From the NCBI RefSeq assembly GCF_046614695.1, contig NZ_JBKKHQ010000014.1:1-64000 (forward strand): a DNA stretch of 64,000 bases, in the 5' to 3' direction. This stretch comes from Pokkaliibacter sp046614695. GTDB lineage: Bacteria; Pseudomonadota; Gammaproteobacteria; Pseudomonadales; Balneatricaceae. Under the pieces are notes generated by a model. That model did no database searches, had not been told where the DNA came from, and was given only the letters and a program-made list of their open reading frames with translations. Made by a program: the position numbers and the translations under genes. Positions 24,078-33,524 of this stretch are shown here, in pieces; position 1 is the first letter of the stretch; each line of letters begins with the position of its first letter.

Positions 24078-25529
24078 CTAGTAGGCACCATCCCTATGCA
24101 GAACAACCTTGATGGTACTAATGAGAATGACAATGTCTGTCCACAGGCTCCAGTTTTTTACATACCAGGCATCCAGATAGACACGGCTGTCATAATCAAT
24201 ATCGCTTCGGCCACTTACCTGCCAAAGGCCTGTCATGCCAGGCTTAGCCTGCAAGTAATATACCGCTTGTTCGCCATAACGCTCGACTTCTTCAGCAATC
24301 ACAGGACGAGGGCCGACAAGGCTCATTTCGCCGCGTAATACATTCCAGAGCTGTGGCAGCTCATCAAGACTGGTTTTGCGCAAAAAATGACCAATAGGCG
24401 TAACGCGAGGGTCATTCTTCAGTTTGAAGTCCTTGTTCCACTCAGCACGAGCTTCCGGGTCTTGCTCCAACAGTTTTTCAAGCACTTCTTGGGCATTGGG
24501 CACCATGGAGCGGAACTTAAGACAGGGAAAAACTTTGCCGTCCCGGCCGACGCGGGAGTGAGCAAAAATAGCCGTACCACCACTTTTTTTGATTTTCATA
24601 CTGACAAAAGCGAAAAGTGGCGATAACAGCAGAAGCAGTAAAATCGAAACGACGATATCGAAGCTGCGCTTGATCACCCGGTTAAGGAAAGGATTCAGGT
24701 TATTCCGAACATTCAACATGATCACTTCATGGCTGAAGAAGTGATGCATATCCGTTCCGAACAGGGGCAGACCACGGAGCGCAGGCACGATAGAAAGACG
24801 TGGATAAAACAGGTTGAGCCTGTCCACATAGTGCTGGATTCGGTCCAGACCGCCACGCTCAAGAGCAACCACAATGTGCGGGTAATCCATACCGGCAAAC
24901 TGCTCCTCAGGTGTCTCGCTCATTTGAATAACAGGCAAGGTCTTACCGCGAATGTTCATATAGCGTTGTTTGGGCTGATCGATGGAAACGAAGTGCGTTA
25001 CGTCGTAGCCCATCATTCGTTCACCTGCCAGCGCTCGTGCAGTATCCGCGGCGTTTTCACCATCACCAATAATCACAGTGGGGTAACGCCACCAGCCAAA
25101 ATGCAGCAAGGTGGACTTACACAGCAACCGCATGGTGGGAACCAGTGCCAGTGCAAAGATCCAGGCGCTAATAAAGCCCAGTCGGGAGGGTGTTAATTGC
25201 AGTAGAACGAGGAAGGCCGCATGGAGCAGCGCAACCAGAACAATAGCCTTGATGATCTGACGTAGCTCGTCCCAGAAGGGGAGGCGCTTTTGATAATGCC
25301 CCTTGATCAAAAAGAGAATCAGACAAACCACGGTGAGGGTCAGGAAGATCACGCCATCTCGGGCAAACGTGACATAGCTCGTTGGCATGCTGGAAAGAGA
25401 CTGGCTAATCAGAAACGCCGAGAAAAGCGCCAGCAAGTCACTCGATATAAGCGCACAACGGCAAAGCCAGGATCTGCGCTTTGTCCTTGCTTTGGGAGTC
25501 ACTGGCGTTTCTGTCAACGTGGTATTCAT
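24078..25529 (-). CDS. wbaP: WbaP/WcaJ-type undecaprenyl-phosphate sugar-1-phosphate transferase
   Basis: Starts repeat-unit synthesis by moving a hexose-1-phosphate onto undecaprenyl phosphate at the inner membrane. The 483 residues have four N-terminal membrane segments (about 25-145), a CoA-binding-like middle domain (VIIGDGENA), then the catalytic domain: membrane re-entrant segment after KRSFDIVVS, HSRVGRDGKVFPCLKFRSM, TSLDELPQLWNVLRGEMSLVGPRPV and KPGMTGLWQVSGRS. The full length and middle domain favour the galactose-type WbaP over a short PglC-like enzyme; galE in the same operon agrees, but glucose-1-phosphate (WcaJ) cannot be ruled out. Confidence 0.87.
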   Translation of the reverse strand: MNTTLTETPVTPKARTKRRSWLCRCALISSDLLALFSAFLISQSLSSMPTSYVTFARDGVIFLTLTVVCLILFLIKGHYQKRLPFWDELRQIIKAIVLVALLHAAFLVLLQLTPSRLGFISAWIFALALVPTMRLLCKSTLLHFGWWRYPTVIIGDGENAADTARALAGERMMGYDVTHFVSIDQPKQRYMNIRGKTLPVIQMSETPEEQFAGMDYPHIVVALERGGLDRIQHYVDRLNLFYPRLSIVPALRGLPLFGTDMHHFFSHEVIMLNVRNNLNPFLNRVIKRSFDIVVSILLLLLLSPLFAFVSMKIKKSGGTAIFAHSRVGRDGKVFPCLKFRSMVPNAQEVLEKLLEQDPEARAEWNKDFKLKNDPRVTPIGHFLRKTSLDELPQLWNVLRGEMSLVGPRPVIAEEVERYGEQAVYYLQAKPGMTGLWQVSGRSDIDYDSRVYLDAWYVKNWSLWTDIVILISTIKVVLHRDGAY

Positions 25530-25607
25530 GGTATTTCCTTGGATCGTAATCCGTACAACAGAAAGTGAGGCTGCCTAAAAGCAGCAGCCCCTTACTTGAT
25601 TTGAGGG

Positions 25608-27035
25608 TCAAGCGCGCCCGTATTTATCTTCAAAACGGACAATGTCATCCTCGCCCAAGTAGGCGCCGGACTGCACTTCAATCAACTCGAGGGGGATTTT
25701 ACCCGGATTCTCCAGCGCATGTACTGCTCCCAGCGGAATATAAATCGACTGGTTCTCAGTCAGCAGGGTCTCTTTGCTATCAATAGTCACCCGCGCCGTA
25801 CCAGAAACCACAATCCAGTGCTCCGCACGATGATGATGCATCTGCACGGACAGCTTGGCACCAGGCTTGACCACGATGCGTTTCACCTGAAAACGCTCGC
25901 CCATATCAATAGAGTCATAATTTCCCCAGGGGCGATACACCTTACGGTGCAGAGTGGCTTCCGAACGTTCGCTGGCATTAAGGCGTGAAACGATTTTCTT
26001 CACCTCCTGAACGTTATCCTTATGCGCCACCATGACCGCATCCGGCGTATCGACAACGATAAGATCGCTCACGCCAACACTGGCGATGAGCTTGTCATCA
26101 CTGTGCAGATAGCAATTATGGGTATCCTCACAGAGCACATCGCCGCGAAGGACATTGCCCTGGGCATCTTTATCGGCAATTTCCCAAAGGGAAGACCAGG
26201 AGCCGACATCACTCCAGCCGGCATCCATCGGCACAACGACCGCGGATTGCGTGCCTTCCATGACCGCATAATCGATCGATTCGGAAGGGCACTCAACGAA
26301 AGCCTTTTCAGTCAGGCGGATAAAGTCCAGATCAACTGAGGTGGCGGCGATAGCCTGGACGCAAGCACCATAGATATCAGGACGCTGACGCTGCAGCTCC
26401 GCCAGATAAACACTGGCGCGGAACATAAACATTCCGCTGTTCCAGTAATAGTTACCTGAGGCGAGGTAGTCTTCTGCTGTTTCAAGCGCGGGCTTCTCGA
26501 CAAAACTGTCGACCGCAAATGCCTGATCATTAACCGGCGTACCACGGCGGATATAACCATAACCCGTATGAGGTTGGTCTGGCACAATGCCAAAAGTGAT
26601 CAGCTTACCTGCTGCGGCAAGTGGTTGTGCGGCTGCCAGTGCGGCATGAAACGCTGCAGTATTCTGAATGACATGGTCAGCTGCAAGAACCAGTAGAGCC
26701 GGATCTTCATCGTTATTTTCTTTTAATGCGAGCAAGGCCGCAATGGCGATAGCTGGTGCGGTATTACGACCGGCGGGTTCAAGAACGATACGTGCAGGAA
26801 TGGCATTTTTACGCAGCTGTTCAGCTACGATAAAGCGGTGTTCTTCATTGCAAATGATTTGTGCCGGAGCAGTTGAAAAGCCCTCAAGGCGCTGCAACGT
26901 TGCTTGCAGCATGGTGGCTTCGTCGTGAAGAGACAGAAACTGCTTGGGGTAGAGAGCCCGCGACATTGGCCATAGGCGAGTGCCAGAGCCTCCAGCAAGA
27001 ATAACCGGCGTAATAGCGGCAGTGTTCGAGGTCAT
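25608..27035 (-). CDS. manC: Mannose-1-phosphate guanylyltransferase / mannose-6-phosphate isomerase
   Basis: A 475-residue bifunctional enzyme making GDP-mannose, feeding Gmd and Fcl. The N-terminal nucleotidyltransferase has GGSGTRLWPMSRALYPKQF and the later FVEKP motif. The C-terminal cupin isomerase has QMHHHRAEHWIVVSGTA with metal-binding histidines. The type II bifunctional form is usual in capsule loci. No phosphomannomutase gene (manB/cpsG) is seen in the locus. It is three bases from the GT4 gene upstream. Confidence 0.93.
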   Translation of the reverse strand: MTSNTAAITPVILAGGSGTRLWPMSRALYPKQFLSLHDEATMLQATLQRLEGFSTAPAQIICNEEHRFIVAEQLRKNAIPARIVLEPAGRNTAPAIAIAALLALKENNDEDPALLVLAADHVIQNTAAFHAALAAAQPLAAAGKLITFGIVPDQPHTGYGYIRRGTPVNDQAFAVDSFVEKPALETAEDYLASGNYYWNSGMFMFRASVYLAELQRQRPDIYGACVQAIAATSVDLDFIRLTEKAFVECPSESIDYAVMEGTQSAVVVPMDAGWSDVGSWSSLWEIADKDAQGNVLRGDVLCEDTHNCYLHSDDKLIASVGVSDLIVVDTPDAVMVAHKDNVQEVKKIVSRLNASERSEATLHRKVYRPWGNYDSIDMGERFQVKRIVVKPGAKLSVQMHHHRAEHWIVVSGTARVTIDSKETLLTENQSIYIPLGAVHALENPGKIPLELIEVQSGAYLGEDDIVRFEDKYGRA

Positions 27036-27038
27036 GCT

Positions 27039-28142
27039 TTATCCCTGTTGCTTTGTTGCAAAAATACGGTCTACGAAAGTACTAAAACGACGCTTAAAGA
27101 CATCCTTGCCAAACCCCGATGCGTGCTGACGGATAGTGTGGCAATCAAATTGCGCATAGTCTGTTTCAAACTGATTAATTGCATTATTGAGTGATTGCTC
27201 ATTTTGCTCATCAAAGAGCAAGCCAGTAACTCCATGCTGAACGGTTTCAAGAGCTCCGCCCTTGCCATAGGCAATTACCGGTTTACCACAAGCCATCGCT
27301 TCCAAAGGTACAATGCCAAAGTCCTCCACCCCCGGGAAAACCAGGGCTTTGCAGCCTGCCAGCAGGCTTTTTATTTCTGAGAAGGGCAGGCGGCCACGAA
27401 GTTCCACCGATGGGCCGGCGATGGCTTTAAGTTCATCAAACTGTTCACCTTCACCCACGACGATCAGACGTTTTCCTGTTTTGTTAAATGCCTCAACCGC
27501 AATATCTGCACGTTTGTAACGAACCAGTTGGCCCAGTAAAAGATAGTAGCCTTGGTGCGATTCAGCGAGCTCAAACTCCTCAAATGACACCGGTGGGTGA
27601 ATCACCTCAGCATCGCGCCGGTAATAGGTCTGAATGCGAGAGGCGATAAAGTGGCTGTTGGCGACAAAATGGCTGACTTGGGTTGAGGTTTGCTGATCCC
27701 AGCGTCTCAGGTAATGCATCAGCGGGGGCATTAGCCAGCGCTTAAGCCTGCCTGCTTTTGCTTTGTACTGCGGGTACATATCCCAAGCGTAGCGCATGGG
27801 TGAATGACAGTAGCAGATATGAGGCACGCCGGGAGGAGGGATAATACCTTTTGCAGGGCCTGATTCGCAGGAAATGATTAAGTCGTACCCATTCAAATCA
27901 AGTTCTTCCAGTGCCATCGGCATAAGTGGCAGGTAGCTCTGATAGGCCTTTTGGGCTCGGGGGAGTTTATTAATAAAGGTTGTAGTGACTTTATGTTTAG
28001 AAATTATGCTTTGAGAGAATGCGTCCGGATTGTATACATGGGTATATATATCTGCCTGAGGGAAAGTCTCGCATAATGATTCAAGAACTTTTTCACCACC
28101 TCGAAGATTGATTAGCCAGTAATGGATAATTGCTACTTTCAT
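27039..28142 (-). CDS. Glycosyltransferase family 4, WbaZ-like
   Basis: A 367-residue cytoplasmic GT-B glycosyltransferase. The N terminus KVAIIHYWLINLRGGEKV and the CYCHSPMRYAWDMYPQY block are those of the WbaZ-type mannosyltransferases. The C-terminal donor site carries FPGVEDFGIVPLEAMACGKPVIAYGKGGALETV with the E-x7-E motif. Donor may be GDP-mannose or GDP-fucose, given manC-gmd-fcl in the locus. It abuts the preceding GT4 gene with no gap. Confidence 0.82.
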   Translation of the reverse strand: MKVAIIHYWLINLRGGEKVLESLCETFPQADIYTHVYNPDAFSQSIISKHKVTTTFINKLPRAQKAYQSYLPLMPMALEELDLNGYDLIISCESGPAKGIIPPPGVPHICYCHSPMRYAWDMYPQYKAKAGRLKRWLMPPLMHYLRRWDQQTSTQVSHFVANSHFIASRIQTYYRRDAEVIHPPVSFEEFELAESHQGYYLLLGQLVRYKRADIAVEAFNKTGKRLIVVGEGEQFDELKAIAGPSVELRGRLPFSEIKSLLAGCKALVFPGVEDFGIVPLEAMACGKPVIAYGKGGALETVQHGVTGLLFDEQNEQSLNNAINQFETDYAQFDCHTIRQHASGFGKDVFKRRFSTFVDRIFATKQQG

Positions 28143-29165
28143 TTACTCTTCCAAACCTAAAGCTGAGTTAAGGGCATTATCCCAGTCATTTCTTGCTTTG
28201 TCCCAAGAAAAGAACTTTGCTCGTTCTAGGCCGGCGAAGGAAAGTCTATTTCTCAACGGATGGTCACTTATAATTCTGTCAATACCCTTACTAATTGAGT
28301 CGATATCGTAAGGGTCAACCAATAAAGCTGCACCCCCTGCAACCTCTGGCATTGCCGTGATATTAGATGTCAAAACCGGTGTGCCTACTGCCATCGCTTC
28401 AATAATTGGAAGACCAAAACCCTCATAAAGGCTCGGCAAAAGTAGTGCTAATGCTCCTTTATAATAGCTGGGAAGCATTGACTCTTCGATAAATCCGGTA
28501 AAGTGAATTTTTTTAGTTAGTTTTAGTTCTTCTATTAATGCAGTCAACTCTTTGTTAGGTGTGCCAGAAATAAGTAAGTCAATTTTTTCGGCAGAGATAG
28601 TTCTGCTATAGGCGTTTATTAGACGGAGTAAATTTTTGTGTGGTTTTTTTTCGCCGATATAAAGTAAATATGGCTTATTATGTTTATGAGGTTCTGCTTC
28701 AGGGGTAAAAGATTTGTCTACGCCATTGTATATGGTTACTATCTTATTTTTGGGAATGTTTGCCCATTTTGCGATTTCATCTTTTGTGAAATTTGATACG
28801 GTGAAAACTAAAGGCGATTTTCTACAAGTTCTTTTTACTAAAATATTGTAATATATTATGTTTTTAATTCTTTTATAATTGTTGAATTTTATGTGCATTA
28901 AATCATGGATTGTTATTATCGCGCGATCCACACCAAACGCAGGTGTGTTATAGGATGGGCTGATAAAATATGCTCTCTTTAAGAGTGTTATTTTAGATAG
29001 TTTTATTGGATCTAATAAAGAGAAAATATGGCTGAAATTTCCAAGTAGATTTGTTGACAAGTTTGCTATTTTAGATTTTTTTATCTCGAAGCTAAAACGG
29101 CCAATGCCATGCTCGCCGACCCAGCGGCTATCGAAATAAAAATTATTCTTGTGTTCTGATGACAT
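28143..29165 (-). CDS. Glycosyltransferase family 4
   Basis: A 340-residue GT-B enzyme. Visible signs are the acceptor-side stretch IITIHDLMHIKF, VSNFTKDEIAKW, LLYIGEKKPHKNLLRLINAY and the C-terminal donor-site motif LPSLYEGFGLPIIEAMAVGTPVLTS with E-x7-E. The gene is rich in A+T compared with manC downstream. Its start lies inside the end of the wzy-like gene (23-base overlap). The linkage it makes is unknown. Confidence 0.8.
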   Translation of the reverse strand: MSSEHKNNFYFDSRWVGEHGIGRFSFEIKKSKIANLSTNLLGNFSHIFSLLDPIKLSKITLLKRAYFISPSYNTPAFGVDRAIITIHDLMHIKFNNYKRIKNIIYYNILVKRTCRKSPLVFTVSNFTKDEIAKWANIPKNKIVTIYNGVDKSFTPEAEPHKHNKPYLLYIGEKKPHKNLLRLINAYSRTISAEKIDLLISGTPNKELTALIEELKLTKKIHFTGFIEESMLPSYYKGALALLLPSLYEGFGLPIIEAMAVGTPVLTSNITAMPEVAGGAALLVDPYDIDSISKGIDRIISDHPLRNRLSFAGLERAKFFSWDKARNDWDNALNSALGLEE

Positions 29166-30381
29166 TTAAAAATATTCCATTTGCAAGCCCTAAAAACGCC
29201 CAGAAATAAAGGCGAAGATAACTGGATTCGAAAAAGAGCGAGATCATAAATACTAGCAGGGCGCAACTTAACGGAGTCGCTAAATGAGGTGGAGTTTTTC
29301 TGATGTTCTTAAAAGTGATTAATATTATACACGAAAATCCTATTAGGCCTAAAATTCCATTCTCAGCCAACACCTCTAACCAAATATTTACTGCGGGTAA
29401 ACCAATGGGAGAGAAGATGGCGGGTATGTCACTGATACTATAAATTGATCCAAATGTATCAGTATAGTTTCTATAGTTTCCAGGTCCAACACCTATAAAA
29501 AAGTGATCAATTGATACTTGTAGTGCTAATAACAGTCTAGGCCATCTATTGCCTGTTCTATCAAGAATAGCATCTAGTTTTGAGTCTGAGTTTAAGATGT
29601 TGTTTAAAGTGTATGATATTAAGTTATGTGGGTTTAAGTTGTTTATAATAAGATAAAACACAGATAAGGCTACAGTTATAGCTATAAAAGAAAATATCTT
29701 TTGCACAAAAGATATTTTCTTTGTGCTGATAAAGAAGATTGATAAAGTTGAAAGGATTATCAAAATGAGGTTGGCTGATTTTGTTAGAAATAGCAGCGAT
29801 AGAATTAAAAACAAGTCAATTTTTGAGGTTTTGATGTTTTGATCAAAGATTTTATATAATGAAAAAGATATATAAGGGATGGCTGCCATTGAGAAATATG
29901 AAGGTTCATAATAAAATAAACTTATTCTACCATCTTCAGTAGATAGTATTGGATATAAAAGTAATGATAAAAAAATTTGCAGTCTAAAGCTATAGATATA
30001 TATATTTATTAATTTTTCTGGTCTAAAAAGTAAACAGCTGCACCTAAATGATGTGTATATTATTCCATAGTTAATACACATCCATAATACATAACCAATG
30101 CTGATTGGTATATTTGAAGTGTTATAGAAAGATATTAGAGCGCCTAAAATTAGTAAGCTGAAGTATGAAATTTCTTTTTTTGAATAAGAAATAGATTTAT
30201 TTAAAATTAAAATTGCAAAAAGTAATGCTAGAGGGATAAGGCTGAGCTTTATTCCTGCGTTACCGAAGGATAGATTGAGCTTGTCCGCGCCAAGCAGTGT
30301 CACTGATATGAAGATTAGTATGCTTGTAAGTGACATCTCCTGCAAATAATGATGATCTCTTAACCTTACTTTTTGGTCCAT
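29143..30381 (-). CDS. wzy: Wzy-like polysaccharide repeat-unit polymerase
   Basis: A 412-residue, very hydrophobic protein with about eleven membrane segments and a large loop near residues 290-345 holding GVGPGNYRNYTDTFGS, in the place of the conserved catalytic-site loop of O-antigen ligase/polymerase (Wzy_C) proteins. Wzy proteins have little sequence identity; the assignment rests on topology, this loop, and being the only such gene in a locus that also has wzx. Strong A+T bias. Starts 16 bases inside the end of the upstream GT2 gene. Confidence 0.75.
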   Translation of the reverse strand: MDQKVRLRDHHYLQEMSLTSILIFISVTLLGADKLNLSFGNAGIKLSLIPLALLFAILILNKSISYSKKEISYFSLLILGALISFYNTSNIPISIGYVLWMCINYGIIYTSFRCSCLLFRPEKLINIYIYSFRLQIFLSLLLYPILSTEDGRISLFYYEPSYFSMAAIPYISFSLYKIFDQNIKTSKIDLFLILSLLFLTKSANLILIILSTLSIFFISTKKISFVQKIFSFIAITVALSVFYLIINNLNPHNLISYTLNNILNSDSKLDAILDRTGNRWPRLLLALQVSIDHFFIGVGPGNYRNYTDTFGSIYSISDIPAIFSPIGLPAVNIWLEVLAENGILGLIGFSCIILITFKNIRKTPPHLATPLSCALLVFMISLFFESSYLRLYFWAFLGLANGIFLNVIRTQE

Positions 30382-31262
30382 TTCACTTTCCTTAATGTAA
30401 GTATCCGATATAAGTCTCCAATTATGTTGAATGCACTTGGGAAGTTTTTCAGTATAAATGCTTTTAGCAAAGATCGGACTAAGAAGGTAAATGCGCTTAC
30501 CTTCGGAGGGCGTATTCCAAGAGATTTGTTTATTTTCTTTAGTTCCTGATAGGTCAGCAGTATATTCTTGGGGTTGGTGGATATACCCCCGTGAGGCATT
30601 CGATCAATTAAAAGGTTAATATATAAAGGCTCTTTACGTAAGATGCTGCTAAGTACAATATAAGAATCGCCAGCAATTTTGTATTGATTAAATGTTATTC
30701 TTTGGAAAATAGTCTTGTGATGAAAAACTTCAGGATGTATTGGAAGGGCGGGGCGAATTCCTTGCCATTTTATTCCTAGCGTTTCCCATGGCTCTCCAAT
30801 GTACTCAATATGCTGTCTTAAACCTTCACTAATAATTTCAATATTGCCATATGCCAACTCGTATTGAGGGTGTGCATCTGCAAGCTGTTGTGCAACTTTC
30901 GTTATCACTTCCGGACCCGCAAGCTCATCGCCGGCACCAATAAACTGAATCCATTCCCCACTAGCGTGTTTTAGCGCTTTAGTCCAGGCGTCGTAAATAC
31001 CTTTATCTGGTGCACTAAACCAGTAATCAATAATATCTTCATTTTGCTGAAGCAGCTCGACAGTACCATCTGTGGAGCCTCCATCTGCAACAATCCATTG
31101 AATATTGGGATAATTCTGCGCTTTGATGGAGTTAATGGTCCATGACAAATCTTTGGCTGCATTAAATGTCGAGGTGATAATGGTGATGAGCGGAGCCGTA
31201 GCGGTACCCGTTTTTAGACCGTGAATAAGCTCACGGCCACCCTGCTTAAGACTGTTATCCAC
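30366..31262 (-). CDS. Glycosyltransferase family 2
   Basis: A 298-residue GT-A enzyme. N-terminal signature PLITIITSTFNAAKDLSWTI, nucleotide-binding WIVADGGSTDGTVELL, and the metal/catalytic region GEWIQFIGAGDELAGPEV, where GDE takes the DxD place. This pattern is that of WcaA/WcaE-like capsule transferases. The start is GTG with AGGA seven bases upstream. A 163-base gap precedes it, holding a perfect 11-pair hairpin. Confidence 0.82.
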   Translation of the reverse strand: MDNSLKQGGRELIHGLKTGTATAPLITIITSTFNAAKDLSWTINSIKAQNYPNIQWIVADGGSTDGTVELLQQNEDIIDYWFSAPDKGIYDAWTKALKHASGEWIQFIGAGDELAGPEVITKVAQQLADAHPQYELAYGNIEIISEGLRQHIEYIGEPWETLGIKWQGIRPALPIHPEVFHHKTIFQRITFNQYKIAGDSYIVLSSILRKEPLYINLLIDRMPHGGISTNPKNILLTYQELKKINKSLGIRPPKVSAFTFLVRSLLKAFILKNFPSAFNIIGDLYRILTLRKVKWTKK

Positions 31263-31367
31263 AAAACTGTCCTGAGGTTAAAAATGAAAATGAAGAAGTG
31301 AGCTTTTACTAAACAAGGTGGTTGCAGCAATACGCGGACCTCTATTGAGGCTGCTGCCGTCTGACGA

Positions 31368-31404
31368 AAGCAGAAGAGCACTAGATGTTGCTACTCTTCT
31401 GCTT
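31368..31404. other. Perfect 11-pair hairpin between fcl and the GT2 gene
   Basis: AAGCAGAAGAG at 31368-31378 and CTCTTCTGCTT at 31394-31404 form an 11-pair stem with a 15-base loop. No T run follows on either strand, so it is more likely an RNA-processing, stability or pausing element than a terminator inside the operon. Confidence 0.55.
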
Positions 31405-31425
31405 ATAGCCGGAAAGGATTATTCC

Positions 31426-32403
31426 TTAAACCTCTCTGAGTGATCTCAAATGCTCTTTATACCAGTCATAGGTTTGGCGAATACCTTCATCTAAGGTGAC
31501 AGAGGCTGTCCACCCAAGATTTGCCAAGCGGGAGACGCTCATGAGTTTCCGAGGCGTTCCATCCGGCTTACTCGGATCGGTTTTCACACTGCCGGTGAAG
31601 CCAGTAGTCTTTGCAATAAGCTGTGCGAGCTCCAGAATGCTGCAATCCACCCCAGTGCCCACATTGATGTGACTCTGCATTGGCGAGACTTGCGCACGAT
31701 AAATGGCTTGATCAAGCTCTTGCACAAAAACGCAGGCTGCCGCCATATCATCCACATGAAGAAACTCACGTTTAGGGGTACCGCTTCCCCAAATCGTGAC
31801 TTCACTTTCTTTATTCTCTACTGCTTCGTGGAATCGGCGTAACAGAGCGGGTAGCACATGGCTATTCTGAGGATGGAAGTTATCACCTGGACCGTAGAGA
31901 TTCGTCGGCATGACGCTTCGGTAATCCACACCATACTGACGGTTGTACGACTCACATAGCTTAATGCCGGCAATCTTGGCGATAGCGTAGGGCTCGTTGG
32001 TTGGCTCAAGATAACCCGTTAAGAGCGCATCTTCACTCATGGGTTGGGCTGCCATTTTGGGATAAATGCAGGATGAACCCAAAAAGAGTAGTTTGGTGAC
32101 ACCGTGCTTATAGGCTTGATGAATCACATTGGATTGCATCATCAGGTTGTCGTAAATGAATTCCGCAGGATATTCATTATTGGCATGAATTCCTCCCACT
32201 TTTGCCGCTGCCAGATACACTTGGTCAACCGACTGGGTTGCGAAAAATTCTGCTACTGACTGTTGATCTCGCAGGTCAAGTTCAGCGGAGGTGCGGGTGA
32301 TCAGCTGAACTCCCGGCTTGTTACTTAGCTGTCTGACGATGGCACTGCCGACCATCCCCCGATGGCCGGCAACATAAATTCTTTGGATGTGTTCTGCTGA
32401 CAT
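31426..32403 (-). CDS. fcl: GDP-L-fucose synthase
   Basis: Epimerises and reduces GDP-4-keto-6-deoxymannose to GDP-L-fucose with NADPH. The 325-residue SDR has VAGHRGMVGSAIVRQL, the active Ser in LFLGSSCIYPKMA, and YAIAKIAGIKLCESYN with the Tyr/Lys pair. It is two bases downstream of gmd; the pair feeds the alpha-1,2-fucosyltransferase encoded upstream in the operon. Confidence 0.94.
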   Translation of the reverse strand: MSAEHIQRIYVAGHRGMVGSAIVRQLSNKPGVQLITRTSAELDLRDQQSVAEFFATQSVDQVYLAAAKVGGIHANNEYPAEFIYDNLMMQSNVIHQAYKHGVTKLLFLGSSCIYPKMAAQPMSEDALLTGYLEPTNEPYAIAKIAGIKLCESYNRQYGVDYRSVMPTNLYGPGDNFHPQNSHVLPALLRRFHEAVENKESEVTIWGSGTPKREFLHVDDMAAACVFVQELDQAIYRAQVSPMQSHINVGTGVDCSILELAQLIAKTTGFTGSVKTDPSKPDGTPRKLMSVSRLANLGWTASVTLDEGIRQTYDWYKEHLRSLREV

Positions 32404-32405
32404 CC

Positions 32406-33524
32406 TCAGTTCTCCACCGCGACTGGTACATCAAAGCCGTTCTGCTTCATAAAGGCATGTTGCTGAGCGGTTTTAAGATCCTCTGCAACCATTTCTGCGC
32501 ACATTTCCTGCACAGTAATTTCTGGGACCCAGCCGAGTTTATTTTTAGCGTTAGACGGGTCACCCAGAAGGGTCTCTACCTCTGCAGGGCGGAAGTAACG
32601 TGGGTCAATTCGTACCACAACGTCGCCTACTTTTAGAGCCGGTGCTTTATCGCCATTAATGGCGCTAATTACTGCAACTTCGTCAACGCCTTCGCCTTTA
32701 AACGTTAGTTCGATGCCAAGTTCAGCAGCACTCCACCTAATAAACTGACGCACGGAGTACTGAACGCCAGTAGCAATAACGAAATCTTCCGGGGTGTCTT
32801 GTTGCAGCATCATCCACTGCATTTTGACGTAATCTTTGGCATGACCCCAGTCACGCAGTGCATCCATGTTGCCCATATACAGGCAGCTCTCAAGACCTTG
32901 AGCGATATTGGCGAGCCCGCGGGTGATCTTACGCGTTACAAAGGTCTCACCTCGACGGGGTGACTCATGGTTAAAGAGAATGCCGTTACACGCATACATT
33001 CCATAGCTTTCACGGTAGTTCACGGTAATCCAGTAGGCATAGAGCTTCGCAACAGCGTAAGGCGAGCGCGGGTAAAATGGTGTGGTTTCTTTCTGTGGAA
33101 TTTCCTGTACTAAGCCATACAGCTCAGAGGTTGACGCCTGATAGAAGCGAGTGGTTTTCTCCAGTCCAAGAAAGCGGATGGCTTCCAGCAGACGCAAAGT
33201 GCCCATTGCATCAACATCAGCAGTGTATTCAGGTGCTTCAAAGGATACGGCTACATGGGACTGAGCGCCTAGGTTATATACCTCATCGGGACGAACCTGC
33301 TCAAGGATGCGAGTAAGGTTTGAGCTGTCAGTCAGATCTCCGTAATGCAGCTTAATGCGTGGATTTGGAGCATGGGGGTCCTGATAGAGGTGATCAATAC
33401 GCTGTGTATTGAACGAAGATGCACGGCGTTTAATACCATGAACTTCATAACCTTTTTCCAGAAGAAATTCTGCGAGATAAGAACCGTCTTGGCCAGTAAT
33501 ACCTGTAATAAGTGCTTTTTTCAT
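32406..33524 (-). CDS. gmd: GDP-mannose 4,6-dehydratase
   Basis: Makes GDP-4-keto-6-deoxymannose from GDP-mannose. The 372-residue enzyme has ITGITGQDGSYLAEFLLEKGYEV-like N-terminal NADP binding (GITGQDG), YQASTSELYG with the catalytic Thr/Ser-Glu, and YPRSPYAVAKLYAYW. Overlaps the upstream GT4 gene by four bases and precedes fcl. Confidence 0.95.
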   Translation of the reverse strand: MKKALITGITGQDGSYLAEFLLEKGYEVHGIKRRASSFNTQRIDHLYQDPHAPNPRIKLHYGDLTDSSNLTRILEQVRPDEVYNLGAQSHVAVSFEAPEYTADVDAMGTLRLLEAIRFLGLEKTTRFYQASTSELYGLVQEIPQKETTPFYPRSPYAVAKLYAYWITVNYRESYGMYACNGILFNHESPRRGETFVTRKITRGLANIAQGLESCLYMGNMDALRDWGHAKDYVKMQWMMLQQDTPEDFVIATGVQYSVRQFIRWSAAELGIELTFKGEGVDEVAVISAINGDKAPALKVGDVVVRIDPRYFRPAEVETLLGDPSNAKNKLGWVPEITVQEMCAEMVAEDLKTAQQHAFMKQNGFDVPVAVEN

